Shown here piece by piece: positions 25,583 to 33,817 of a stretch of 64,000 bases of DNA (positions are counted from its first letter, which is position 1; every line of letters begins with the position of its first letter). The position numbers and the translations under genes are program-made. This stretch comes from Thermococcus celericrescens (GTDB lineage Archaea > Methanobacteriota_B > Thermococci > Thermococcales > Thermococcaceae), in contig NZ_LLYW01000002.1 in NCBI RefSeq assembly GCF_001484195.1, positions 1 to 64,000 on the forward strand. The letters are read 5' to 3'. Below the pieces are notes generated by a model, which did no database searches, was not told the origin of the DNA, and worked only from the letters and a program-made list of their open reading frames with translations.

Positions 25583-26449
25583 TCAGAGGAACCGCCCCAT
25601 GAAATCGACCACTGCCAGCGCGCGGTAGGTGTTCTGGAAGTTTGAAATGCCGAGTTCTATGCTCCTCCTGAATCCACCGTTGGGGTTTTGAAGTTCTCTG
25701 ATAAACAGGACGTGCCTCCTCGGACACGTGGGAGTCTCGCGCTGGAGCTCAAGGCCCCTCGCGGCGTAGAAGGTTGGCTCAAGGTAGGGCGGCAGGCTGT
25801 AGGGAACCTCGGTGAACCCACCCCACTCACCGCATATCTCGCAGTTCCGGAAGTGCTGGCTCCTAGGCGGGCGGTAACCGAGGGTGTGGAGCGTGCGGAG
25901 CGCCTGGTAGGTCATCGTCGTCGTGGGGCCCTTGACGCCGTAACCGTCCCCGTTTCTGAACTTCATAACGAAGGCCCTTATCGCGTCCTTTTCGTCGGCG
26001 CTGAACTCATAGCCTATGGCTTTAAACGCCTTGACGACCCAGTAGGTTGCCTCCAGCGGCGTGGCCGTTCCGAACTCCTCGCTCCCGCCGAGGCCGACGG
26101 CGAATTTGCCCTCCGACGGGCTGTACTTGGTAAAAACGATGTCAAGGTGCTCCATCGCAACGTCTTCTGCCCCCAGTATGGCCAGGCCTTCGAGGGCCAT
26201 AGCTATCGCCACCACTGCGGTCTGGGGCTGTATTGCCCTTTCCAGGAACTCGATTGTCGTTTCCTTCTCCGGAATCTCGAGGCCGAGGAGGTTGTAAATC
26301 TTGACCGCGTAGTACGTATCGTTGACGTTGGTATCGTTGAGGACGCTGACGAAGCAGTAACCGCCGTCCCCGTGGCGTCTCTCCTCTATGTACCTGATGA
26401 GCGAATCAGCGTTAATGAATCGTCCAATCCCATAAAGCTTCGAGCCCAT
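25583..26449 (-). CDS. prenyltransferase/squalene-cyclase-like alpha-toroid protein
   Basis: 288 aa. Repeated alpha-alpha units with GDGGYCFVSVLNDTNVNDTYYAVKIYNLLG, GSEEFGTATPLEATYWVVKAF, RNGDGYGVKGPTTTMTYQALRTL and NPNGGFRRSIELGISNFQNTYRAL, each the Gly-Gly-Phe plus Tyr-Ala helix repeat of prenyltransferase beta subunits and terpene cyclases. The DxDD cyclase motif is not present, and a CEICG pair sits at about residue 205. Substrate unknown. ATG 26449 follows GGAGGCGG. A 191-base region upstream (26450-26640) holds the divergent promoters. Confidence 0.8.
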   Translation of the reverse strand: MGSKLYGIGRFINADSLIRYIEERRHGDGGYCFVSVLNDTNVNDTYYAVKIYNLLGLEIPEKETTIEFLERAIQPQTAVVAIAMALEGLAILGAEDVAMEHLDIVFTKYSPSEGKFAVGLGGSEEFGTATPLEATYWVVKAFKAIGYEFSADEKDAIRAFVMKFRNGDGYGVKGPTTTMTYQALRTLHTLGYRPPRSQHFRNCEICGEWGGFTEVPYSLPPYLEPTFYAARGLELQRETPTCPRRHVLFIRELQNPNGGFRRSIELGISNFQNTYRALAVVDFMGRFL

Positions 26450-26640
26450 TCTACCGCCTCCCAATCTTTTAGCGGAGAACAGGCGTCATCAGCCCTCGGC
26501 GGGCGGTTCGGCTCGAAGCCCGGGCGGACGCCATCGCCCACATGACCCTTCAGGATGGCGGTTAAAATCTTTGTGGTGCAATCAGCTAATCACCTAAAAG
26601 CTTAATAAGTCTGGGGAGAGCCTTTTTCTGTGATGAAATA

Positions 26641-27330
26641 ATGGAGTTCATAGCCTTCACATACGTCGGCAACTTCATAAGTGATGGCCTGATAAAAGAA
26701 GTTGTCTTTGACGTATTCGACGGGGCTAACAGATTCTTTGAGGAGAACAGTCTTCCCCTGAGGTTTCTCTACGTTGGAAAGCTCAAGCTCGAGCCGGGTT
26801 ATCTGATAGACATATACACCCCCGAAGGGAAAATCCGGGCCTATCCCCTCGAGGTTCTTACGGAGGTTCTCCACGCCCGGCTGCTCAACGAAATAGAGGG
26901 CAGGTCGGACATCAGGATGAACAAAATATTTGCCCTAACCACGTTTCCCCTCGTTTCTCGCAACCCATACCTGGACTTCTTCGAGAAGTTCATGGGAATC
27001 CACAAAACCCACGGCGAGCTCAGGGTAATGGTCCTATCCATGAATCCCTTTGAACCCCCTGAACTCTCACGGCTACTTGGAGGCTCTGACGAAGGAGAAA
27101 GAACCCGTCTGAGGAGGGGGCTTGAAATCTTTAAAACCCGCCTTCTCAAGGGTATCCTTCACGAGATCGGCCACAGCTTTGGCCTTGAGCACTGTCCCAA
27201 CAACTGCGTCATGAACTCTCCGTCCAGTATGGACGAGTGGGACTCCATCACGATCGGTTACTGCGACTCCTGTTTTATCAGCCTTAAGCGGGCCGTCGAG
27301 TGGTCCGACTTCCCCCTTGAGAACAGATAG
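26641..27330 (+). CDS. amzA: archaemetzincin zinc protease
   Basis: 229 aa. The zinc site is HEIGHSFGLEHC (about residues 175-186), the archaemetzincin version of HExxHxxGxxH, followed by a CNNC-like NCVMNSPSSMDEWDS Met-turn and a CDSC pair that completes the structural zinc site CxxxC...CxxC. The N-terminal half (VGNFISDGLIKEVVFDVFDG...YTPEGKIRAYPLEVL) is the family's alpha/beta lobe. It cleaves short peptides; the natural substrate is unknown. A TATA-like AAAAGCTTAATAAG lies near 26594-26607. Confidence 0.93.
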   Translation: MEFIAFTYVGNFISDGLIKEVVFDVFDGANRFFEENSLPLRFLYVGKLKLEPGYLIDIYTPEGKIRAYPLEVLTEVLHARLLNEIEGRSDIRMNKIFALTTFPLVSRNPYLDFFEKFMGIHKTHGELRVMVLSMNPFEPPELSRLLGGSDEGERTRLRRGLEIFKTRLLKGILHEIGHSFGLEHCPNNCVMNSPSSMDEWDSITIGYCDSCFISLKRAVEWSDFPLENR

Positions 27331-27332
27331 AT

Positions 27333-27381
27333 CACATTTTTCTCCCAAAAGCCTCGCCCTTTAGGGCGGGGAGGATGTCAG
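27333..27381 (+). repeat. post-stop hairpin repeat, copy B
   Basis: Begins three bases after the amzA stop: CATTTTTCTCCCAAAAGC, then CCTCGCCC-TTTA-GGGCGGGGAGG and ATGTCAG. The stem CTCGCCC/GGGCGGG is nearly perfect. Same orientation to its gene as copies A and C. Confidence 0.65.
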
Positions 27382-27504
27382 GTAAACGCTGGTTCTGGCA
27401 CTGATCTTTTAACACCCCCGCGGATACAATTAGGATGGCCTAATCACTGACTTTGGCAAAGGTTATTAGGAGCCGTGAAAAACTACATAGTTGGGTGAGA
27501 GAAC

Positions 27505-28941
27505 ATGAGGCTTCCCGCTCACAAGACGAAGATTGTGGCCACCATCGGGCCCGCGTCCCTCAAGAGCGAAACGATCGAGGCCATGATAAAGGCAGGAATG
27601 GGTGTGGCGCGTATAAACTTTGCCCACGGAGACCTGGAGCAGCACGCCCGCACCATTGAGCTGGTGAGGAAGGCGGCTCGAAGGCTGAACCGCCCCGTGG
27701 CGATTCTTGGCGATCTTCCGGGGGTAAAAATCCGCGTTGGCGAGATTGCTGGCGGTTCAGTGACCCTCAGACGGTGGCAGACGGTAACGCTCACCACCAG
27801 GGATGTGGTCGGCAACGAAGGCCTTATTCCGGTCCAGTTCAAGGACTTTCCGAAGATGGTTTCCAGGGGAGACGTCATCTACCTGAGCGACGGTTTTATC
27901 GCCCTCCGCGTGGAGGAAGTCCACGATACCGACGTGGTCTGTAAAGTCCTGGTTGGGGGAACCCTCTTTTCCCACAAGGGCATAAACGTTCCGAAGGCAA
28001 GGATCGCAATAGACGCGGTGACCGAGAGTGACCTCCGGTTCATAGAGTTCGCCATTGAACACGGCGTCGATGCGATAGGCATAAGCTTCGTCGGCTCGGC
28101 GTATGACGTCCTGAAGGTGAGGCGCTTTGTTAAGGAAAAGGGCGGCAGGATGTTTATCATTGCAAAGATAGAGCGGCCAGATGCCGTCAGGAACTTCGAC
28201 GAGATCCTCCGCGCCGCCGATGGCATAATGATAGCGCGCGGCGACCTCGGGGTTGAGATGACCATAGAGAAGCTTCCCATCCTCCAGAAGAAACTCATCC
28301 ACAAAGCCAACGTCGCCGGCAAGCCGGCCATTACCGCGACGCAGATGCTCGAGAGCATGACCGAGGAGAAGCTCCCCACGAGGGCCGAAGTCACCGACGT
28401 CGCCAACGCCATCCTTGACGGTACGGACGCGGTGATGCTCTCGGAGGAAACGGCGGTCGGCAGATACCCCGTCGATGCCGTGAGGATGATGGCCAGGATA
28501 GCCAAGACTATCGAGGCGTACAGGGATTCCCTCTGGTCCGCGCGCATAGTGGAGTGGAAGATGAGCGAGTGGAAGGGCAGGATGCCCAGGAAAGGCACAA
28601 TAAAGGACACGATAGCGAGGAGCATCATTGAGGCTCTTAACTCGATGGACATCAAGCACATCCTCACCCCGACGAGGACGGGCGAGACCGCGAGGCTCAT
28701 CTCGCGCTTCAAGCCGAAGCAGTGGGTCCTCGCCTTCGTGCAGGACGAATGGGTTGGCAACACGCTGATGTTCTCCTACGGCGTCTATCCATTCGTCGTG
28801 GAGGAGACCAGCGAGGACGAGATACTACGCCTGATAAGCGGTCTCGGTCTCGTCAAGGAGAACGACACGATTCTGCTAACGAAGGGAACCCCGATAGGAA
28901 AGACCGTGGGGACGAACACGATAAGAATATTCTCCGTTTAG
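27505..28941 (+). CDS. pyk: pyruvate kinase
   Basis: Final step of glycolysis, phosphoenolpyruvate + ADP to pyruvate + ATP. 478 aa. TKIVATIGPASLK at the N-terminus, ARINFAHGDLEQH, the B domain inserted near 70-170, the active-site Lys in FIIAKIERPDA, DGIMIARGDLGVEM (metal and substrate binding) and ATQMLESMTEEKLPTRAEVTDVANAILDGTDAVMLSEETAVG. The C-terminal domain is complete. ATG 27505 follows GGTGAGAG. It is flanked by copies B and C of the hairpin repeat in opposite orientation. Confidence 0.97.
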   Translation: MRLPAHKTKIVATIGPASLKSETIEAMIKAGMGVARINFAHGDLEQHARTIELVRKAARRLNRPVAILGDLPGVKIRVGEIAGGSVTLRRWQTVTLTTRDVVGNEGLIPVQFKDFPKMVSRGDVIYLSDGFIALRVEEVHDTDVVCKVLVGGTLFSHKGINVPKARIAIDAVTESDLRFIEFAIEHGVDAIGISFVGSAYDVLKVRRFVKEKGGRMFIIAKIERPDAVRNFDEILRAADGIMIARGDLGVEMTIEKLPILQKKLIHKANVAGKPAITATQMLESMTEEKLPTRAEVTDVANAILDGTDAVMLSEETAVGRYPVDAVRMMARIAKTIEAYRDSLWSARIVEWKMSEWKGRMPRKGTIKDTIARSIIEALNSMDIKHILTPTRTGETARLISRFKPKQWVLAFVQDEWVGNTLMFSYGVYPFVVEETSEDEILRLISGLGLVKENDTILLTKGTPIGKTVGTNTIRIFSV

Positions 28942-28956
28942 CTTTTCCTTCTTTTA

Positions 28957-29003
28957 GTCTGCTCTCCAGTCCTGAAGGGCAAGCTTTCGGGAGAAAAAAG
29001 AAA
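28957..29003 (-). repeat. post-stop hairpin repeat, copy C
   Basis: On the minus strand, about ten bases after the tldE stop: CTTTTTTCTCCCGAAAGC, then TTGCCCTTCAGGACTGGAGAGCAG. It matches copy B in order (T tract, CTCCC, AAAGC, GCCCTTyAGG, GGAG, CAG) but the stem is shorter and degenerate. Confidence 0.5.
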
Positions 29004-29013
29004 GAGGATTCCG

Positions 29014-30339
29014 TCACTTCCCCGCTATCTTCACGTTCTCAAACTTCACGAAGGGCGTTATGATGGTCGTCATGAAGGGCATTACGGTCTGCTCCTTTGA
29101 AACTTCACTCGCCTGCTTCAGCAGCTCGTAGATGTTGCCCGCAACGAGGAAGACGCTCGCCCCCTTGACCTCTCCGTCCTCGATGAGGAACGCCGGGTTT
29201 GCCGTTACCGCGAAGTTTCCGTTGTCCGGGTTGCTTGAGTGGGCGCCCTGGAAGCCGTCGACGAAGTAGCCGTGCTCGATTTCGGATACCATATCCTCCA
29301 GCGAGCGCTTTCCGTTCTCGATGACCATGCTGTGGAACCCGATGTTTATTCCCCCGCTGTTCAGGTCGCGCTTGCCGTTTCCGGTGCTCTCGGTGCCGTG
29401 GACCTTCGCCCAGTAGTTATCCCAGACGAAGCCCCTGAAGGTTCCGTTCTCGATGAGGACGTTCTTCCTCGTCGGGACTCCCTCTCCGTCAGCTATAGCA
29501 GGCTCGATGGCCAGCTCGTGGAACGGGTCGTCGTATATCGTGAGCACGTCGCTGGCTATCTTCTCCCCGACCTTTTCTGCCAGAGGTGTCGTCTCCTTAA
29601 CCAGGCGCTCACCGCTGAAGGCCGGGAAGAGCGCAAAGCTGAAGAGCCCCGCTATCGCCCAGGGGCCGAGTATTATCGGAACCTCCTCGTTCCTGCTGGC
29701 CTTGACGCTGTACGCCCACTTGACCTTCTGAACCGCCCTCTCGACGACCCCGTCAACGTCCAGGTTGAGGTCCCTCCTGGCGTCGAAGTCGAAGATTCCG
29801 GGAGTTACAACGTCGCCCTTCCTTCCGACGAGTTCGATGAAAAAGAAGGCCGCACCACCCTCCTGGAAGACGTCTATTCCGTGGGAGTTGACGATGTGGC
29901 GCTCCTCCCACGAAACGCCGCCCTCTCCGCCCGCCACGATGACGTTCTCGTCCTTCTCACGGGCGAGCTTTATGCCGCGGACGAGCATCTCAACGAGCTG
30001 ATCCGGGGAGGCATCCTTCAGCTCGTAGTTGGGCTTCGGCTTCTCCCGGTATTTACCCGGCTCGGGAAGGGAGACCCACTTCTCGTCCCTGCTGTTCAGC
30101 TTCGCCATCTTCGCCGCCTGCTCTATGGCCTCCCTTATCCTGGCCGGCTCGTCGCTGTCGATTATGGCCAGCCCGAGGCGCTTGTCCTTTATTCCGCGGA
30201 GTATCGTAACCGCCCCACTCCTCGTGGAGGCCATTGAAATCTCGTTGAGCTCGACGTTGGCGCTCACATCCTTGGAGCGGTAAACGGCTATCTCAAGCTC
30301 GTCAAAAAACTTCTCGCCGTACCTTATGAGTTCCTCCAT
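29014..30339 (-). CDS. TldE/PmbA-family subunit (pair 2)
   Basis: 441 aa. Non-catalytic partner of the TldD gene upstream. It starts MEELIRYGEKFFDELEIAVYRSKDV and lacks the HExxxH site (PIILGPWAIAGLFSFALFPAF there). The C-terminal GVPTRKNVLIENGTF and GNGKRDLNSGG are the family signatures. ATG 30339 is preceded by GAGGTGGTTAAG; an ORF extension to 30441 lies inside tldD and is not used. It begins ten bases after the tldD stop. Confidence 0.92.
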   Translation of the reverse strand: MEELIRYGEKFFDELEIAVYRSKDVSANVELNEISMASTRSGAVTILRGIKDKRLGLAIIDSDEPARIREAIEQAAKMAKLNSRDEKWVSLPEPGKYREKPKPNYELKDASPDQLVEMLVRGIKLAREKDENVIVAGGEGGVSWEERHIVNSHGIDVFQEGGAAFFFIELVGRKGDVVTPGIFDFDARRDLNLDVDGVVERAVQKVKWAYSVKASRNEEVPIILGPWAIAGLFSFALFPAFSGERLVKETTPLAEKVGEKIASDVLTIYDDPFHELAIEPAIADGEGVPTRKNVLIENGTFRGFVWDNYWAKVHGTESTGNGKRDLNSGGINIGFHSMVIENGKRSLEDMVSEIEHGYFVDGFQGAHSSNPDNGNFAVTANPAFLIEDGEVKGASVFLVAGNIYELLKQASEVSKEQTVMPFMTTIITPFVKFENVKIAGK

Positions 30340-30349
30340 CTTAACCACC

Positions 30350-31717
30350 TCACCCGATGAGGATTCCTCCGTCAAAGCGCATGTGCGGGCCGCCCGAGCT
30401 GACGAAGGCAGTCTGTCCCTTGCCGCAGAAGCCGACCTCAAGACCGAAGTCCTTGCCGACCGCTGAAATCTTCTTGAGCGCCTCGATAGCGACTCCAGTG
30501 ATTGAGGTGTCCCTTATTGGCTCGGCGATTTCACCGTTCCTGATGACGTATCCTTCCTGAACTCCGACCTGGAAGGCGCTGTTAAGCTGGGCCTGCCCAC
30601 CTCTGAAGTCGACGACATAGTAGCCGAACTTGATGTCCTCAATAAGCTCCTCGAAGCTGTGGTCTCCGGGCTCGAAAATCGTGTTCCTCATCCTGATTAT
30701 CGGCGGATAGCGGTAGCTCTCGGCCCTCGCGTGGCCGTTCGGCTCCATGCCCCACTTTGCAGCGTACTCGCGGTTGAGCATTATCTCCTTCAGGATTCCG
30801 TTCTCGATGATGCGTATGTCCCTCACCGGGACGCCCTCATCATCATAGCGGTCGTTTCCGAAGCCACCCTCAACGTAGCGCTCGCTCATCGTGACGTATT
30901 CAGGAGCAATCTGCTTTCCGATGAGATCCTTGAAGGGTGAGTTTATGGTTAAGTCGGCCTCCGCGAGGTGACCGAGTGCCTCGTGGGCGATGATTCCAAC
31001 GACGATTGGGCCCGCAACGATGGGGAACTCGCCGCGCTTCGGGGCAATGCCCTTCAGCTGGCTGTGCATCTTTCTCAGCAGTCTCTCGGTGACCTTTTCG
31101 TTTGGCTCAACGTCGGTCATGAGCTCCCAGCCGTAGTCCACGGCGCCTATGCTGTCCCTGGCCATGGCCAGCTTTCCGTCGGCCTTTCCGGTGACGTAGG
31201 TTCCCTGATAGAGGTAGTTGTAGTCCCACTCTATGCGCGTCCCCTCGCTGGTGAGGAGGATTTTTTGCCCGCCGCCGTCCTCGTACCGTATCTGGACGCT
31301 CTTGACGGCTTCATCTTCCTTCAAGAGCTTCTCCAGCTCCCTGAGGTGTGCGACCTTCTCCTCTATGTCAACTTCCCCTGGCTTGACCTTCATTTTGCTC
31401 TTCACGAAGTCCTCGACCGGCTTTATCTCGGCCAGCTCTATCTTTTCCCTCTTGGTCTCGGCGGCAGCTTTCGCCAGCTTGTAGGCTTCCTCGATTTTCC
31501 TCTCGAGGTTCGAGAGGTCGCTGGTTGAGGCAAATCCCCACGCTCCATCGGCCAGAACCCTGATGGCAACACCCCTGTTCAGCTTCCCTGTAAAGCTGGT
31601 AAAAACGCCGTCTTTGAGGGCAAGTGTCGTCTTTCTGAGGTCCTCATAGCGGAGCTCTACGTAGTCTGCTCTCAGGTTCTCCTCCGCCCAGCGGAGGGCT
31701 TTTTCCAGTTTCTCCAT
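30350..31717 (-). CDS. tldD: TldD-family zinc metalloprotease subunit (pair 2)
   Basis: 455 aa. GPIVVGIIAHEALGHLAEADLT at about residue 245 holds the zinc site. DDEGVPVRDIRIIENGILKEIMLNREYAAKWG, MRNTIFEPGDHSFEELI and a final FCGKGQTAFVSSGGPHMRF (with the third ligand Cys in FCGKGQ) complete the family pattern. ATG 31717 follows GGTGATGGCTA. It is divergent from the secreted Cys-rich peptide and its small membrane proteins, with about 210 bases between. Confidence 0.95.
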   Translation of the reverse strand: MEKLEKALRWAEENLRADYVELRYEDLRKTTLALKDGVFTSFTGKLNRGVAIRVLADGAWGFASTSDLSNLERKIEEAYKLAKAAAETKREKIELAEIKPVEDFVKSKMKVKPGEVDIEEKVAHLRELEKLLKEDEAVKSVQIRYEDGGGQKILLTSEGTRIEWDYNYLYQGTYVTGKADGKLAMARDSIGAVDYGWELMTDVEPNEKVTERLLRKMHSQLKGIAPKRGEFPIVAGPIVVGIIAHEALGHLAEADLTINSPFKDLIGKQIAPEYVTMSERYVEGGFGNDRYDDEGVPVRDIRIIENGILKEIMLNREYAAKWGMEPNGHARAESYRYPPIIRMRNTIFEPGDHSFEELIEDIKFGYYVVDFRGGQAQLNSAFQVGVQEGYVIRNGEIAEPIRDTSITGVAIEALKKISAVGKDFGLEVGFCGKGQTAFVSSGGPHMRFDGGILIG

Positions 31718-31764
31718 TAGCCATCACCGCCTGTAGTTGTCCATCAGTGTCTGGGTCTCGGAAC

Positions 31765-31778
31765 TATAAAAGTCTTTT
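31765..31778 (-). promoter_or_regulatory. TATA box of tldD/tldE pair 2
   Basis: Minus-strand AAAAGACTTTTATAGTTC about 50 bases before the tldD ATG. It shares GACTTTTATA with the promoter of pair 1. Confidence 0.6.
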
Positions 31779-31873
31779 GAACATTTCGATGAGAGTCGAA
31801 AGGGTAGGCATTACCCGGTTATAAAACAAATGTATGACAATGTTCATTGCTAATTTCTTTTCCGAACGAAAGT

Positions 31874-31888
31874 GTTATATATAATAAG
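31874..31888 (+). promoter_or_regulatory. TATA box of the Cys-rich peptide operon
   Basis: GTTATATATAATAAG, the strongest TATA-like sequence in the region, about 45 bases before the ATG at 31927. Confidence 0.6.
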
Positions 31889-31926
31889 TGAAAAGGATTT
31901 AGTGCAAGAGCCCGTTGGAAGGGTCG

Positions 31927-32100
31927 ATGCGAAGGCGTACACTGCTGGCCATATTTGTGGTTTCGCTGTTGATTGGAGCCTACGGTGCTTGCATCGTAAT
32001 CGAATGTCCGTGGTGCGTGCAGAATAACTGCTTGGAACAGGGTTCCGAATGCCAAGGAGGATGGTTCCCGGGCCGTAGGGGGAGATACCATGAAGGCTGA
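31927..32100 (+). CDS. secreted cysteine-rich 57-aa peptide
   Basis: 57 aa. Arg-rich start (MRRRTLLAIF) and hydrophobic core FVVSLLIGAYGA make a signal peptide; the remaining 36 residues have Cys22, Cys27, Cys30, Cys35 and Cys42, with CPWC and NNC spacing, ending GGWFPGRRGRYHEG. Five cysteines on a short secreted chain suggest a disulfide-stabilised or lipid-anchored peptide (Cys22 follows A-Y-G-A, a weak lipobox). The next gene starts 11 bases before its stop. No homolog is recognised. A secreted factor, metal or thiol-active peptide or bacteriocin are all possible. Confidence 0.6.
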   Translation: MRRRTLLAIFVVSLLIGAYGACIVIECPWCVQNNCLEQGSECQGGWFPGRRGRYHEG

Positions 32101-32460
32101 AGAAACCGCCGTTATTCCATTTATCTTGACTTTTATAGGTCTGATGCTGTCGCTACTTTGGGGAGGAAATAGCGGCTCAGTCAGGGAAAATGTGGAGCTT
32201 TCGTTTTATATCATCCTCGCAATTCCGGTAGCTCTGGCAACATGGAAGGCGATACACAAGGTATGGAAGCACACATCCAACGCCGTGTTTCCTGCCTGCT
32301 GGGGATTGCGGTTTTTATGGGGTTTGGCATCTCCTATGGGGTCGTGGTATTCGGCAGAGTTGATAAGCAAGGTCTCCTTGCGGGTCTGGTTATTGGAACG
32401 ATCGCTGTTATCTCCGAATACTGGAAAAAGAAAAGCAGTGTTATCAATACCAGCAGCTAA
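32090..32460 (+). pseudogene. four-helix small membrane protein, broken by a frameshift
   Basis: The frame from ATG 32090 encodes two membrane helices (VIPFILTFIGLMLSLLW and FYIILAIPVALATW) and then loses sense after KVWKHTSN. The other frame picks up at about 32280 with RRVSCLLGIAVFMGFGIS and a fourth helix, GLLAGLVIGTIAVISEYW, ending KKKSSVINTSS. Joined, this is 122 residues, the same length and topology as the gene at 32811, its paralog. A one-base deletion near 32275-32290 explains it; a sequencing error is possible. Confidence 0.6.
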
Positions 32461-32540
32461 TCAGACAGCTAATCAGAAAGTCTCCGGAGACGTAAAGATA
32501 CTTTCCGCACTCCCCCACGAGGAAGTGGTAGGTGTCACAA

Positions 32541-32774
32541 ATGCGAACCAATAATGCCCATGCCGTGATCGAAACCTACCAGCGGAATTACTCCCCAAAA
32601 CCGGGAGCCTTCTTAAAGCGCCTCGCGGGGTATTTTGCAGTGTTCTTAGTTATAACCCTCTACGGCCACCCTGAGACCGCACTGAAGGTTCTGATAATCC
32701 TGCTACTGCTGGACCTGTTCATTAGCTGGGTACTGGGCGGGACAGCATCAAAAGAGGATGGTGGTCATAAATGA
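32541..32774 (+). CDS. small membrane protein, 77 aa
   Basis: ATG 32541 is preceded by GGTGTCACAA. The polar N-terminus (MRTNNAHAVIETYQRNYSPKPG) is followed by two hydrophobic segments, FLKRLAGYFAVFLVITLYG and LKVLIILLLLDLFISWVLGG. Function unknown. Part of the compact run of small membrane genes after the Cys-rich peptide. Confidence 0.6.
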   Translation: MRTNNAHAVIETYQRNYSPKPGAFLKRLAGYFAVFLVITLYGHPETALKVLIILLLLDLFISWVLGGTASKEDGGHK

Positions 32775-32810
32775 CTCCGACAACGCTCATTCCCTGGCGG
32801 GGGTGAAAAC

Positions 32811-33179
32811 ATGAACGATGGGAGATTTTTGGCATTCCTATTCATGTTCTTTTTTGCCGGCTACATTGTTTATCTGAATGAGTTTTATTCCACTACGGAG
32901 ACGCTTTTCATGGCCACTGTCGCAGTGGTCCTCGTGTACCTGATTCCAGTCGCGCTGGTGAAAATTATCCAGGGCAAAGGGTACACTCTCGTCAGCGGAA
33001 TATTTGCTGCCACGATTTGGGAATTCATGTTGGCAGCTCTTGCGAGAGTACTGGCATTTCCAGCGTGGGAGAGCTTCCTGCTGGCGGGGGTCGGCGGAGC
33101 CCTCACAACGGCCTTCCTTGCGTTTGTGCGACAAGGGAAGGAAAAACGGAATGAAAATGCTGTGGAAGCCCAAACATGA
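32811..33179 (+). CDS. small membrane protein, 122 aa, four helices
   Basis: Starts MNDGRFLAFLFMFFFAGYIVYL; helices at about 5-22, 32-50, 60-85 and 90-110; basic tail RQGKEKRNENAV. Paralog of the broken gene at 32090 (same length, similar final helix AGVGGALTTAFLAF). GGGGGTGAAAAC before the ATG is a good ribosome binding site. Function unknown. Confidence 0.65.
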   Translation: MNDGRFLAFLFMFFFAGYIVYLNEFYSTTETLFMATVAVVLVYLIPVALVKIIQGKGYTLVSGIFAATIWEFMLAALARVLAFPAWESFLLAGVGGALTTAFLAFVRQGKEKRNENAVEAQT

Positions 33180-33194
33180 AACCGGGTGTCACAA

Positions 33195-33437
33195 ATGTCC
33201 GCCACAGTGAACCCGTGGATCGGGGTCTTTGTAGTCCTCGGCATCCCTCTCCTCATCTATTTATACTCCAGAAGACGAATGAGCGCCCCCAGAGCTGGTC
33301 TGATGGCAGTTGCTGTATACATCCTCCTTGGACTGGCCCTGATAGCCCTCGGCTGGAACATCAGCCCCTGGACAATAATCCTTCCCGGTCTCTTCGTGGC
33401 CTTCTTGGACGTCCTCCAGCTCAGGCAGCGCCCTTAG
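33195..33437 (+). CDS. small membrane protein, 80 aa, two to three helices
   Basis: ATG 33195, preceded by the same 13-base leader GGTGTCACAAATG as the gene at 32541. Hydrophobic segments WIGVFVVLGIPLLIYLY, AGLMAVAVYILLGLALIALG and IILPGLFVAFLDVL, with RRRMSAPR between the first two. Function unknown. Confidence 0.6.
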   Translation: MSATVNPWIGVFVVLGIPLLIYLYSRRRMSAPRAGLMAVAVYILLGLALIALGWNISPWTIILPGLFVAFLDVLQLRQRP

Positions 33438-33449
33438 CAATCTTTTTAT
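33438..33449 (+). promoter_or_regulatory. TATA box of the cupin gene, leaderless type
   Basis: ATCTTTTTATCC centred about 27 bases before ATG 33473, with no ribosome binding site between, so the mRNA is probably leaderless. Confidence 0.5.
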
Positions 33450-33472
33450 CCTCCCGCTCCAAATCCGCATCC

Positions 33473-33817
33473 ATGAAGGCCGAAATCAAAAACCTCATAG
33501 ACAGGGGCACCTACCGGAAGCTTCCCCTCTTCGAGGGCGAACTGCCCGAGGGCTCATACACACAGATAGTGGAGGTCAAGCCCGGGCAGACCGTCAGGAA
33601 GCACTACCACCTCCACCAGTACGAGCTGTTCTACATAATGGACGGAGAGGCAAGGCTCGGCATCGGCGAGACTGAATACCTCGCGAGGCCCGGCGATATC
33701 TTCCTGGTAAAGCCTAAAACCGTCCACTGGGTGGTTAACGAGCGGGATGAGCCGTTCAGGCTCTTCGTGGTGAAGCTGAACTACCACGGGGATGACTCCG
33801 TATGGCTGGAGGAGTGA
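33473..33817 (+). CDS. cupin domain protein
   Basis: 114 aa, one beta-barrel cupin domain. Motif 1 is RKHYHLHQYELFYIMDGEARLGIG (His-x-His, Glu for a metal) and motif 2 is RPGDIFLVKPKTVHWVVN (His at the end). Such single-cupin proteins are often isomerases, dioxygenases or sugar-binding sensors; the substrate is unknown. The stop overlaps the start of the aspartate racemase gene. Confidence 0.88.
   Translation: MKAEIKNLIDRGTYRKLPLFEGELPEGSYTQIVEVKPGQTVRKHYHLHQYELFYIMDGEARLGIGETEYLARPGDIFLVKPKTVHWVVNERDEPFRLFVVKLNYHGDDSVWLEE

Noticed and set aside
26602..26874. A 90-codon minus-strand frame opposite the archaemetzincin start
   Set aside because: Shadow of a gene with a full zinc motif.
27757..28763. 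Two long minus-strand frames opposite pyruvate kinase
   Set aside because: Shadows of a fully recognised gene.
29239..30237. A 332-codon plus-strand frame opposite tldE pair 2
   Set aside because: Shadow of a well-supported gene.
31819..32091. A 90-codon minus-strand frame opposite the Cys-rich peptide
   Set aside because: No ribosome binding site or recognisable protein character; the peptide has a signal sequence, a promoter and coupling to the next gene.
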